Assembly: GCA_964017155.1 (NCBI GenBank)
Contig: OZ024854.1
Location: 51,759,596 to 51,823,595 of the forward strand
Source: Oasisia sp. SBJ-2009
Lineage: Eukaryota > Annelida > Polychaeta > Sabellida > Siboglinidae
DNA: 64,000 bases
Reading direction: 5' to 3'
A program made the translations under genes and the position numbers. Positions 36,631 through 49,553 of this stretch are shown piece after piece (within the stretch, counting starts at the first letter, position 1; the number at the start of each line of letters is the position of its first letter). The notes beneath the pieces are model-generated. The model worked only from the letters and a program-made list of their open reading frames with translations, made no database searches and was not told the DNA's origin.

Positions 36631-36867
36631 TTCATATGTGATGCTGACATGAGGATTATGAACTGCATTGCCATTTGCCAAGTGGCCGGGTTCAGTGCAA
36701 GATTCCAGAATCCTGAGGGAATAGCAGCTGTTTCAGCATTCGAGTCGCCACGAAAACCATTGACTGATGTGTTTCTTGGGGACAGTGGGTATATATTCTC
36801 TCACCGATCCTCAACACGTGGAATCAACACGAACAGTCATACACAGATGCCCATTGTGTCAACGTAA
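36631..36867 (+). pseudogene. HARB1-like remnant, exon 2
   Basis: The acceptor is ctgttgtag|TTC, in phase with exon 1. It reads FICDADMRIMNCIA, then the degenerate middle where WPGSxHDSR is expected, and PLTDVFLGDSGYIFSHR (LGDSGY holds the second catalytic Asp region). The frame is lost afterwards, and the final Glu block is missing. The intron between 34983 and 36630 contains an (AT)n array and a SINE/LINE tail. Confidence 0.85.
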
Positions 36868-37473
36868 CTGTCAAAGTAGCAGTAACTGCTGCTTTAGTGA
36901 CTCCACCTGCATACACCAGCTGGCACCTGGCTCAGGCTGTGGTGGAGGTTCTGGCAGTGGTGCAGGCATCACAGATGATGATACATCTGGAATGCCAAAA
37001 CATGTTGCTTTAGTAACTTATTTGAATTAACACATGCACTTTGTTATTGACATAGTCAATCCTGTTTTCTGTAACTGAAGAATAGAGTCACTATAGCTGT
37101 ATGTTACCATGGTTCAGTCTTACCCGACATATTGTTTACTCACATAATATAGAGTTACGATGTTCATTTAATTGATCAAAAATGTGTATATACTTCCATA
37201 CACCAACGTGTGTGTGTATTTGTATGTGTGTTTGTTTGTGATATGTAAGTATGATTATTGTTTAGAATTTAGAAGGTGACAGATCATTGTAGATGTGACA
37301 AAGTGTGGATACTGACCTCTGTCCTATTATGTAACTCTACCAGTCACCAACTCTAGGGCTGGCCATGCTCTTGTGTATTGCTATTGTAGTATAATTGCCC
37401 TGGTTATGGATGCCTGCCACTTTAAGGTGGCTGCCTGTAACTTGAGTTCCCCCCACTGTGCTAGTTTTATGAT

Positions 37474-37530
<57 letters not shown>

Positions 37531-38534
37531 CTGGTAAGTTTCCATTAATAGGATGTTTGATGCAACCCACATTGTTTACATAAGCTGTTTGACATTGCTA
37601 ATTAGATATGAAAATCAAAGATAAATAGAGATTGCTCACCCCATGCATCATCGACATAGCCTGGCCATCACCTGTGTCCAACATGAAGCTGTGTGTGCCT
37701 TGCACTGAAACGTGAACATTTTACAAGTTTTGTAAATATTACATATTTACGCATTGTGTTAATATATTATTTCCATTGTATCATGTATGAGTTGCGTGTT
37801 ACTGTACATAAGAATTATTTCTGTATAACAGTTCTGCATAAGAGTTGCTTTCACAATACAACTGTCTGTAGCATTCATACCATTATAAACATTTGAATAT
37901 AGGCATATGTTTGATTTACTAATGGATATTGAACTATATAAAATAAAGTTTCATATGTGTCATTAATGTATTTGGTTCATTTTTATCGGAATGAGAATTA
38001 TAGCTGTGACAACTGTACTCCAACAATAATTACATATATACCAGTATATGTTTTAATATAAATTTATTTTATGTTATAATAATTATGCTATCAACAAGTC
38101 TGAAAACAGTCAGTTCTCGCTTTAGTGCCATTAAGTTTTGTTGTAATATGTCACAAGCACACATCACAAATTAAAATAATAAAATTTAAATAGAAAACAC
38201 TGATTGGGATTTAATTTCCTTTGTTTAAATTTCTATTATTTTTTTAACCAAAAAACTTACTGTAGTAAATAAGGAATTGTACATAATACGGTGACACTTG
38301 ACAGTACAACACACACCACAGACAGTAATCATTCATTTGACTAGTTATGAATACTCGCCATCAATTCCCGTTGTCACATCGGTTCCTTCACCAGTTGTAT
38401 CCATGATGATATTCTGATTCTGATGGTTTGTAGTACAAAACCCCTACTGGGGCATCACGCACTAGTCTTCTTCTTCCGAGTACCGCCTAGCTTCAACATG
38501 CTGAAGATACAGGCGGGCGAACAGGAAAAATCAG

Positions 38535-38535
<1 letters not shown>
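36868..38535. other. Interior of hAT-type element, no gene
   Basis: AT-rich sequence. It contains a (CT)n array at 37473-37528 and no recognisable transposase. Confidence 0.4.
37473..37528. repeat. (CT)n microsatellite
   Basis: A CT run with one interruption. The opposite-strand Arg-Glu frame is an artefact. Confidence 0.95.

Positions 38536-38578
<43 letters not shown>
38536..38578. repeat. (TA)n microsatellite
   Basis: A short TA run with one G interruption. Confidence 0.9.
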
Positions 38579-38739
38579 TTTTTCGTTTTGGGTGCATTGC
38601 AGTGTATCAGAGCCGTAATTTGTGCATGTAAAAGTAATGCGTGCAAAAAAAAAACTAGTTATATCTAAAAGGTGGAATAATGGAAAGTCTGGATATTGCT
38701 CTTAAAAGAATCAAGGCTGTTTTTATTTACAATATGTTG

Positions 38740-39175
38740 AGGGAGGGAGTTCCAAATTCGAATGGTATTTGGGAAAAAAGAATACAAGTGGTAGTTACAT
38801 CTGGAGTGACTGAGGGATAACGTAAGACAAGGAATGTTGCTTTCTAGTGACTGTGTTTGAAGGAATTAGATATTTATTTGCAGGTATGCCCACTAGGTCA
38901 TTTGATATTTTATATAACATGCATAGTTTTGCATCTTTTCTACGGTCTGCTAGGGATCTCCAGCCTAATGACTGGAGCATATTGGTGACACTTGACGTAT
39001 TATGGTGGCGATGTAAAACATATCGAGCTGCTCGGCGTTGTATCATTTCAAGTTTATTTATTTGTGTAGCGGTGTAAGGGTCCGAGACAGTACAGCTATT
39101 TTCCAGGATAGGTCTAACAAAGGTGAAATAAGCAAGAGTTTTTATTTGGATTGATGATACTTTTAGATTTCTAGT
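38740..39175 (-). mobile_element. CR1/Jockey-type LINE 3' fragment
   Basis: The minus strand reads KTLAYFTFVRPILENSCTVS, then NKLEMIQRRAARYVLHRHHN and NMLQSLGWRSLADRRKDAKL. It ends with a SFFP-like region. This is the highly conserved post-RT segment (IQRRAAR...LGW-x-SL-x-x-RR) of CR1/Jockey-type elements. It is 5'-truncated and lies inside the hAT-type element. Confidence 0.85.
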
Positions 39176-40227
<1,052 letters not shown>

Positions 40228-40351
40228 TGACCGAATACTTTTGTACTTTTACTTAAGTAGTTTTTTTGGGGTACTTTTACTTAAGTAGTTTCTTGTGAGG
40301 TTACTTTTACTTTTACTTAGTTACTTTTCTGGAGTACTTGTAACAGCACTG

Positions 40352-40359
40352 CTCACACC
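40352..40359. other. Target-site duplication, right (ctcacacc)
   Basis: Identical to 33663-33670. It directly abuts the cagcactg end of the hAT-type element. Confidence 0.88.
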
Positions 40360-40810
40360 ACTATATGGGAAGTCACCACACGACACTACATCAAGAATAA
40401 CAGGGACTTTGTAAACATGATTGAATACATAGAGTTCATCGGGGCAGAAATTAGTGGCAGCACTGTCCAAAAGCAACCCAGTACCAGATGCTATCCGAGT
40501 CTTAAATAGAAAATTACAGGACGACTCTACACGGAAACAGCGAACAACACACAAAGTGTACCAAATCCCAGAGTTACTGACTTTCTGTTTCAGCGGCAGA
40601 TATTTATTTTACCAACAGAAGCGGAGAAACCACGGGTTCCTCAATCTCACCTATTTTGGCCAACCACAACATTTGTAACATTCGAGAGACATACTATCGA
40701 CACTGCCCCCAACCGTCGTCAATGTGATACACATATCGATGACATAGTTGTGCAGATACATGATTACTGTGTGGAATGCTTCACTATGCACCTCAAGGGT
40801 ATTGCTCCAA
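40352..40810 (+). pseudogene. Penelope-like RT fragment, 3' piece
   Basis: Continues the RT from 33670 as PLYGKSPHD, then after a frameshift RDFVNMIEYIEF. It continues as DAIRVLNRKLQDDS, PELLTFCFSGRYLFYQQKRR and GSSISPILANHNICNIRET. These match the Penelope RT regions around L-x-x-F-C...Y-F-x-x-Q and GSS-x-SPI-x-AN. Several frameshifts and the absence of a readable catalytic YADD or GIY-YIG domain show it is dead. Confidence 0.8.
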
Positions 40811-41148
40811 ACATCAAACTTCGGCAATCACCAATTATAAACGTTTCCCAATAACTACCGATACTGCTCTTCTATACTGGAACACTAGATCTCTATGTTT
40901 GTTTAAACACTGTGTCGGCCAATTGTCAGCTGTCTCCACAGGCATATCATGTTTGTACATAATACAAACACTGAATAATTCACAAGGCAAAACAACACAT
41001 TGTTTCAAAACACCATCTATCATCCCTGTTCCCAATAAATATACAGCCTGCAAATTGTGTTTTGTATAAAATATAATATGGAAGTTTGTCGTTTTAATGT
41101 TGTGTAATTCTACCCGTTGAAACAATTGTATTAAATGTTGTCTTTGCG
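40811..41148. other. No gene seen
   Basis: Unique sequence between the Penelope remnant and the 27-bp minisatellite. Confidence 0.4.
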
Positions 41149-42435
41149 ATGGTCTCGACTACCTCAACAGTGAGAACGACACCGACGTCATCAACACTGG
41201 CCACTACACCGACCACGTCAACAATAACCACGACACCGACCACGTCAAAAGTAACCACTACAGCGACCACGTCAGCAGTAACCACGACACCGACCACGTC
41301 AACATTAACCACGACACCGACCACATCAACAGTAACCACGACACCGACCACGTTAACAGTAAGCACGACACCGACCACGTCAACAGTAACCACGACACCG
41401 ACCACGTCAACAGTAACCACGACACCGACCACATCAACAGTAACCACAACAACGACCACATCAACAGTAACCACAACACCGACCACATCAACAGTAACCA
41501 CAACACCGACCACATCAACAGTAACCACTACACCGACCACGTCAACAGTAACAACGACACCGACCACATCAACAGTAACCACGACACCGACCATGTCAAC
41601 AGTAACGACGACACCGACCACGTCAACAGTAACCACAGCACCGACCACTTCAACTGTAACCACGACACCGACCACGTCAACAGTAACCACAGCACCGACC
41701 ACATCAACAGTAACCACAACACCGACCACGTCAACAGAAACAACGACACGGACCACATCAACAGTAACCACGACACGGACCACATCAACAGTAACCACGA
41801 CACCGACCACGTCAAGAGTAACAACGACACCGATCACGTCAACAGTAACCATGACACCGACCACGTCAACAGTAACCACGACACCGACCACGTCAACAGT
41901 AACGACGACACCGACCACATCAACAGTAACGACGACAGCGACCACATCAACAGTAACGACAACACCGACCACGTCAACAGTAACCACGACACCGACCACA
42001 TCAACAGTAACGACGACACCGACCACGTCAACAGTAACGACGACACCGACCACGTCAACAGTAACCACGACACCGACCACATCAACAGTAACGACGACAT
42101 CGACCACGTCAACAGTAACGACGACACCGACCACGTCAACAGTAACAACGACACCGACCACGTCAACAGTAGCCACGACGTCGAACACGTCAACAGTATC
42201 AACGACACCGACCACGTCAACAGTATCCATGACACAGACCACATCAACAGTAACCATGACACCGACCACATCAACAGTAACCACGATACCGACCACGACA
42301 ACAGTAACCACGACACCGACCACGTCAACAGTAGCCACGACACCGACCACATCAACAGTAACCACGACACCGACCACGGCAACAGTAGCCAAGTCAACAA
42401 CAATCTCGGAAATAATCTTTTGGATATCCTTATAG
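41149..42435 (+). CDS. Possible mucin-like Thr/Pro repeat ORF, 428 codons
   Basis: Open from ATG to TAG with about 45 copies of the nonapeptide TTTPTTSTV, flanked by short non-repeat ends (MVSTTSTVRTTPTSS; ATVAKSTTISEIIFWI). Thr/Ser/Pro-rich tandem repeats are typical of mucin domains. However, a 27-bp repeat lacking stops keeps several frames open on both strands, so coding is not proven. No signal peptide or other domain is attached. A Harbinger derivative begins at 42434, overlapping the stop codon. Confidence 0.3.
   Translation: MVSTTSTVRTTPTSSTLATTPTTSTITTTPTTSKVTTTATTSAVTTTPTTSTLTTTPTTSTVTTTPTTLTVSTTPTTSTVTTTPTTSTVTTTPTTSTVTTTTTTSTVTTTPTTSTVTTTPTTSTVTTTPTTSTVTTTPTTSTVTTTPTMSTVTTTPTTSTVTTAPTTSTVTTTPTTSTVTTAPTTSTVTTTPTTSTETTTRTTSTVTTTRTTSTVTTTPTTSRVTTTPITSTVTMTPTTSTVTTTPTTSTVTTTPTTSTVTTTATTSTVTTTPTTSTVTTTPTTSTVTTTPTTSTVTTTPTTSTVTTTPTTSTVTTTSTTSTVTTTPTTSTVTTTPTTSTVATTSNTSTVSTTPTTSTVSMTQTTSTVTMTPTTSTVTTIPTTTTVTTTPTTSTVATTPTTSTVTTTPTTATVAKSTTISEIIFWISL
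41155..42400. repeat. 27-bp minisatellite, ~45 copies
   Basis: The unit is accacgacaccgaccacgtc plus aacagta. Most variants are third-position-like changes when read as TTTPTTSTV on the plus strand (acg/aca/act, tca/acg). Confidence 0.95.
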
Positions 42436-43058
42436 GGGGTGTCACACGTAAGAGTGCCTCGTACGAGTACATGACATACGTAGTTATGGCTAAACAATCG
42501 AGTCGGGAGAGTTGCATAAATGACGTCATAAGGTGAAGGCCATTACAGACGCACACGTGCTTCTTTACAGCAATGGCTGACAGTTGAAGCAGCAGCAGTG
42601 AAGAAGACCGTGCAATTTTGCTCGGTCCATTGGCTGTGCTGCTGCAAATTAATGACGAAGAAGAGAAAGTTGAAGAAACGGAAAAGATGGGGGGTTCGCC
42701 TAAGCATTGCGCGGCGCCAGTGGAGGACCCCAGAACACTTGCAAACTTTGTCCGGATGGATGCACAGCAATTTCAATAAAAACATTTTTCCTCGCCGTTA
42801 ATTGTCCACAAAGACACAGCCATGCGCGACGCAATACCACTTGCTGAACGTCTTGCTGTAACTCTTCGATTTCTAGCGACGAGTATATTACATAATTTAT
42901 TGTGTGAACATTATGTTGACCTTTCAATGATTTTATTGCTTTAGTATGATGTTTGGCTTGGCATAAGCTATTATCGTTTATTTTAGACGCATTAGCTGGA
43001 CCTGTGCAATCTACACATAGCAGTAACCATCTGCAGAATGCGCAGGTAAGGCGTGTCT
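42434..43058 (+). mobile_element. PIF/Harbinger deletion derivative, copy 1 (right end lost)
   Basis: The left end is AGGGGGTGTCACACGTAAGAG, closely similar to copy 2 at 56839. The interior shares the ORF start of a Harbinger nuclease (GPLAVLLQINDEEEK, VEDPRT, ANFVRMDAQQFQ), a degraded middle and the same splice-donor-like gcgcaggtaaggcg near 43050. The right terminal repeat is missing. It is decayed and non-autonomous. Confidence 0.8.
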
Positions 43059-45029
43059 ATTTATAGCCTGGACCTGGTGGCCACGCGAATATTGGTGCCC
43101 GTTGTCGTTGCTAAACTTCAGACAGAGCTTTGTCACCGGATTGTTGTCATAGATTGCCTACCTACCAAGGTATGCTATACAGTAATGAAATGCGGTGAGA
43201 ACTTGAGAATCTTGTCTGGCCAACACTGGAGTAAAACGGTCGGAAATGTGGTCAGAACAAATGTTTTTTTTATGTAGGTGGTGTAGACATTAATTGTAAT
43301 TAATATGAAATGAAGTTAACCACTTAAAATATTTATATGAAATATCAGGTATACCATCAGGCATGTATCAGTCATTTTTCGTAAATGGATTATTTATTAT
43401 CCATAAAAGGAAACCCCTACTTGGTAACAACCAAACCTACAAACAAACAACCTGGGGGAGTTTGTCACACAACAGACTCTTTTTTGCATACAAGAATATA
43501 CTAATTATCAGGCTACCTATCAATAAAGAAATGTTCACTATTATACACTGATGACATTTTATGTATACATTTGGTTGACAAATAAAAGGTTTGTACGGCC
43601 TTGTCGTGTCTTATCCTCAACAGTTGTTACACGTACATGCAAGCATGGGGTGAATTGTTAATAATACTGTTAATGGTTTATGGTCATCTTAGCTTAATTT
43701 GAAATGAGGTTGTCTGTTCCTTGATTAGCTAGGGTACATAATTATCATCACTGTGTTTGCTAAATAAGTTACAACTTGTATCAGTATTGTGAGGAGTATA
43801 TATGTATGGTTTTGTTTACAATTTGATATTTCATGTACACAACAATAACATTGTAAATTGGGTTACACAGGTTTGGTTTACTGAAGTGCAATTGACATTA
43901 TAGCAACATTATGATTATAAGTGTCGAATACACCTCACTTTGCTTTACTAGAATCCTTTTCATATCACATCTACGTACTAAATCAGCCACACATGTTACG
44001 TTAAGGTTAAGCATACACCATGTTACGGAACTAGAACATATTTCTTATGAAAACATATGGCAAAATCAAAAGCTCACAAAAAACGCCATGTTCAAAACCG
44101 TGTGTCCTACCTGAATTGACAGCGATTTACATTTTGTTCGTGTCATGAGCCATATATACAATGTAAAACTATTCATTATGAGGTGTAAACATGGGATATG
44201 GACGAGTTTTATCTAGTTTACAGTTTAGGTCATGACTATATATTTTGTATTTAATTCAAACATTATTCCCGAATCTGGATCGAAACTTAAAAGGTACTCG
44301 GAAACGTTCTAAAGTCTCTAGGCCTAAATGGAGTGTCAAACAGTTCCTTTGTTGGTGACTGTTTCTTCTCATTGGCGTAAAATTACCTTGTAATTTTAGC
44401 GGGGAGTGTACCGATCGCCAATAATACAGAATTTAATGTTCCGATGCTAATTTAAAACCACAAACCTACCTGACAGCGTTCCATATTTTTACAGCAAAAT
44501 AGTTGAAGGTGTGGATCTTGTATTTGACCCTGTTTGAAGTTCAGTGTTTGTTTTTAAGACATTATGCTGTATTTACTATAAGGTCTAGATGTACACACCC
44601 AGGCCAAACAGGAGTTGTCTGCTCTCCCATCATGTAAACAGATCACGCATTGGCAAGCAGCCAGGATATAATGGAGTGCAGAAAGTAGTTCCAAGAGTCT
44701 CAGTCGCATATCTGAATTAGTGGTGGTTTACAATTCTTTGATTCAGACATATAACTTGTTTTGTACTATGAAAGGTCTTGTGACTGTGTTAGTCTATGAT
44801 GTTTAGTGTATATGTTCTGTAGACATTTTTTGAACTAGTCATTAAGTTGTGATTAACGTGTCATTGCAGAAACAGAGAAAAAGTGTGTTAAACTAGTCAT
44901 TCAGACACAAACCTTGTCTTTTTACAGTTTTCACGGTGCTTACAAGGTCAAGGTGTACAGAATTTCGTGTAATGTCCAAGCCAAAAAAACATCAGTAGTT
45001 ACGAGAAACCTTGGTCGTCCTTCATGCTA
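43059..45029. other. No gene seen
   Basis: AT-rich unique sequence with short unrelated frames. Confidence 0.4.
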
Positions 45030-45640
45030 TATGGGCTCCGGATCTACACTGTTGAAGATCCTAAGATTCGACGGAGTTCTTCCAAACATTATTTCACTAA
45101 TAGAGAAGTCTTACGTCCACTTTGAATGAAATGTCACACTAGTAATTCACCCTCTGAATGGCTCCCAGTAAAATCCTATGTTGGACAGGGCTGTATCCTC
45201 TCAACCAACTTCTTATTGGTCATCACTGACTTGGTTATGTTGATAACCGCAACAAACAAGGAGGCATCTAGTGGACAATACTGACCAAATTAGAAAACCA
45301 CGACTTTGCCGATGGTCCTGCAATCATCTCAGTAACGCTTGACCATCAACATGAGTAAAACGGTAGTTATGCCAATCAAACCTGGCGTACCAATAGCACA
45401 ACCAACGCACAGGTGATGAGGAACAACTCTAATCCTGTTACTCCTCATGGTGAACTACTTGAAATAATAGATGATTTTACTTAACTGAATACTCACATAG
45501 GCAGAGTCAACAGGACCCCAAAAAGACATCCCAACAATATTGGGGGAAACCCCCCGATGTTGTCGACACACTTCAGACCACCTGAAAGTCAAAGCAGCAT
45601 AGCTTGGAAATAAAGATAACATGTTGTAACATAAATGTAA
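45030..45640 (+). mobile_element. LINE RT fragment, copy 1
   Basis: Reads STLLKILRFDGVLPNIISLI, then SEWLPVKSYVGQGCILSTNF and LLVITDLVMLITATN. After frameshifts comes a degraded FADD region near 45310. The order (LLKIL, VxQGCILS, FADD) matches RTs in which GVRQGCILSP precedes a D-FADD box. It is collinear with 60620-61138. Confidence 0.75.
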
Positions 45641-47764
45641 AATATATCTTACCTTATATCTCAGAGCTGTAAAGAGGAATTTGGCAAATATCGAAGTTTC
45701 TACAGTGGATGCTTGACAAAGATCTGTCAGTTACTCAGACCTAGCAATATGCCCCATGTATAACCAGCAGTGTGGTCGGAGTTGTCTAACGCCGCCTGAG
45801 ATGGCTTCGACAAACCATTAACATCTTGTATCCACAAAGATCGTAAGATGAACATCACGAAGTGGGGCGAGGCACAATCCTTGCAAAAAACCCGCCCTAG
45901 TGAGAAAATATTGTCGAAATTGGAGACGAAGAGGATAAGGAAATATAAGTACCCAGTATTAAATCGGTGTTTGCATTGTTGCATTGTTAACATCGCGCGT
46001 GCTTAAGCCCACAACATATACGCGACTGCGGGAATAAAAAAGATCGAGCGTTTAATGTGTTCAAATGATAGTAAAACCTTAAACCCATGTATGCATACAT
46101 TTAGAAGTGCCTTACTAAAGCGTCACTACATATATGCATGCACTACAATACAATACGCGAATATGTTACATTTTAAATTAGCACCTGGCATTAGGGAAGC
46201 TCACGAAACACAATTAGAATTATACAGCCCAATATTTATGACAAGGAATGCAATTGATGGCATCCAAAATAGGAAGATGATATTTGACGTTTGCTGATAG
46301 ACGAATAACAGCAGGGGAAGTCGGTAGCAAGTTGACCTTAGAGCTGCCTACAAGATTCAGATGGTTATGGTAACTAACACAGGAGACTCTTATGGTAACT
46401 GGGGTCACTGCCAAATAACAGATGCCCTGAGGTTATTTATATTACATTTTCCGTTGGAACCTAAATATTACCAATGTCTACAACTCAACCGGTTTTTCAC
46501 TATATTTCATGTATTTTTAGCTCCTCCGAATGTATAAGTATGTTATGACGGTTTAAGAATGTTCTTCTTCTTAGTCTTCTTCTTCTTGTTATTATTACTA
46601 TTATTATTAACGCTTCAGTGTATCTTGTGACATTGCACGTTGCGATGATGCAAACATTCCAGTGTGTCAAAGCTCTTTTTCACTGGGACAACCTTGCCTT
46701 AAAACAATTTGCCACATTAAATAATTGAAATTATATATTCAAAGTATAGATTCATCAGAGGTGTGATAGCAAACGAGGGAGCGTTTCGCAATACACAAAA
46801 CATTTTATTATCAATATTTATTTGTCTATGTGCTATGATATCGATAGAATCCTACAAGATTACGTCTAATAATTCGAAAGAGTATAAATATTTTACCTTC
46901 AGGTATATTTATGGTTTTGATTGGTGCTTTTATAAAATGTAGTAGTATATGGTGCGCTACTAGCCTGTTTTCAAGTACATCCGGTTGGTAGAGAAAGCTA
47001 TCGCAAACACGTAGGGCTAGACAACTCAAGCTCACGGTATCGTCGTTGCATAACTGTATCGCCAAACGGTAGATCAGAATACAGTGGACCAAGGAAATCA
47101 TTCCCTCAGAAAACCATGGTGATAAAAACGCGTTCTATATTTGGACAGCGCCACGTCATAGAATCCGTTAACGTCATTAAAAACGGGAACCGCCTGATTT
47201 GTATCGAATGCTTTCACAATGGCTGTGTGTGTGTTACTGCAGCATACGATCGTAATACTATCATTGTCTTGTAAGTAGCGAACTCTATTTGCAATACATC
47301 TATGACACCATATTCTTTGTCACGTAAATTACAACTTAGTGAACTTGTATTGTTTTTAAATTGATGTTGTACGTTATATACATTAATATAATACTCTTAA
47401 CAAGTAATGTGCCAATTCAAACATTTTGTAACTGGTAGCTTACGTCACTAAGCCCCAACAAATATTTTCAATCGCGTGTCACAAAGCAATTAGCAATGCA
47501 TAAGTGGACGACATCACCGCAGTAATTTCCGCAATGCGCCGCTTGCATTTAGTGAGGCAGGCCATTGTACGGGTTGGTGCATCCTGGTTTACCGATAATT
47601 GTAATGAAGTGTAATGATCTACAATGTATCGCGGTATGCTCAATATTTGTGATACTGTCGTTTGAACACCTCAATCTGAACGCTCAGTCTTGCTTATTCC
47701 CCCAGTTGTGTAGGGGAGGATGACCAATATTGGACCACCTAAGGCTAAGCATCTTGATCAATGA
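45641..47764. other. No confident gene
   Basis: Unique sequence with a low-complexity cttctt/attatt patch near 46560-46612. At 47219 a short frame (MAVCVLLQHTIVILSLS) ends at a good donor (GTAAGT) and could be a signal-peptide exon; this is very weak. Confidence 0.3.
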
Positions 47765-48651
47765 CAATGGACCTTCTGCACTATAGCGAGGGAATTCCCT
47801 CCGCAATGCATTGTGGATATTTTGTACTCGTCAAAATGTTGTTGTGCCGCCATTATCCCATGTTAAAAGGCCTGTGTTTTTCGGGTGTCTCGCAAGATCT
47901 GGCTATATCTCAAACTGGCTACCTAACAAGAAAATGTAGTGAAAAAGACTTCACGGCATATATTCAAATTGTATGAATCCGTCATCAAAGAGCGCCGCAA
48001 CTTATTATATTACTGGTTATGCCGTACTATTTGACAGCAAGATTCTCGTTGAAGTCAACTTGTGAAGTCACGCGTCTGCCGCCAGGTTTGACAGCGCCTT
48101 CATCTTCGACTTTTTTGTGCAGCTGCGTTTTCCATATGTCTTAGTTGTTATAATTATATGATTAACTTGATGTGTAGAACCTTGTTGTATAGAAATGTAT
48201 CGCTTGAGGCAATTTTCTAAAGTATAATTGTAGTATTATGTTCCAAAGCTTAGGCTAAGCCTAGCTAAACAAAACTCAAAAGGCCCACAATCGTAATAAA
48301 AATTCATGGCGTAAAGGTCTAAACTCGACTAAACTTCTAAAGCCGACAGCTTCAAAAATAAAATCAAGATATGATGATAAATATGGCCCATGTGAAATTA
48401 TCTGTGTATATTTTTCTTTTTTGAATTATTGAATCAAGGTGTTGCTTAGTATAATATTGATTTCACTGTTATGTAGCATCATAATGACACAACTAGGAAA
48501 TCTTCTGGCAGGTCAAAAAAAATCCGTGTCATTTAAGATTATTCAAGGGCAGATAACACGCACGATATTTTTGACATAGTCATAGGCGTTTCGAGATTTA
48601 GAATTTGTCATTTTAATATCTTGTGTTGTAGGTACTGTTTGGTTTATGATA

Positions 48652-48724
<73 letters not shown>

Positions 48725-48910
48725 GCACTGTAAATTGAGCAAAATAAAAAAAAAAGATAAATATTTCAGGTATCTGTCCACATCTTGACAGAATGTCATC
48801 ACTGGAAAATCAATTGACATTTTGGTACAAAGATAACTGAGGAATATGTAAATGGTCATGCCAGAATTTTGTTAGCAAAAGTAAAACTATGTAAACATTT
48901 CAGGTATGTG
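47765..48910. repeat. Palindrome 1, left arm
   Basis: About 1.15 kb that recurs inverted at 49315-50436. Examples are ggcctgtgtttttcgggtgt (47870) against its complement near 50300, and the (AT)n arrays at 48656-48714 and 49504-49551. Arms differ by small indels and point changes. No transposase is encoded; the shared frame (LKGLCFSGVSQDLAIS) lacks any recognised domain. Confidence 0.9.
48656..48714. repeat. (AT)n microsatellite in palindrome arm
   Basis: A pure AT run, mirrored at 49504-49551. Confidence 0.95.
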
Positions 48911-49314
48911 TGTTCTACAACATTTTTACAGAATATCATCACTGGGAGAGATGGACAGTTTAGTTAAAAAGATGTAAAAGGTGCGAAATTGGAAATGCCA
49001 AATGTGGAGGATAATCTTCCGGACGACCTGCATAGGTGGCTATGCACACGTGGGTTGTCTATACCTCGATGTCTGAATCAAAAGCATGTCTCGTGAAATG
49101 GTAACTAAGGAAAATATCTTGTAAAGCAGTACTGTTCTCTGTCTGTCAGTGTGTTTGTGGAGCCATATCACCAATAATGTTGCTTATATGGGGTTTCAAA
49201 TGGGAGTTTGTAGTCATTACACTTACAACGCTTCATATTCACCTTTTTATGCAATTAATCATCTCACAATTTTATTCAAGGCTGTATACTAATCAATACA
49301 GTGAGTCAGTGACT
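48911..49314. other. Palindrome 1, spacer
   Basis: About 400 bp of unpaired sequence between the arms. No gene seen. Confidence 0.7.
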
Positions 49315-49501
49315 CACATACCTGAAATGTTTACATAGTTTTACTTTTGCTAACAAAATTCTGGCATGACCATTTACATATTCCTCAGTTATCTTTGTAC
49401 CAAAATGTCAATTGTTTTCCCAGTGATTACATTCTGTCAAGATGTGGACAGATACCTGAAATAAATATTTATCTTTTGTTTATTTTGCTCAATTTACAGT
49501 G

Positions 49502-49553
<52 letters not shown>

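Noticed and set aside
37337..37572. Arg-Glu-rich minus-strand frames
   Set aside because: Translation of the CT microsatellite.
41094..42497. 467-codon minus-strand ORF of VVGVVVTVD repeats and other long frames in the 27-bp array
   Set aside because: A stop-free repeat of length divisible by three stays open in many frames. The flanks contain no domain, and the plus-strand Thr/Pro frame is the more protein-like one.
47761..47976. 71-codon ORF in palindrome 1 (and its mirror at 50215-50442)
   Set aside because: The same short frame in both arms reflects duplication, not selection. It has no recognisable domain.
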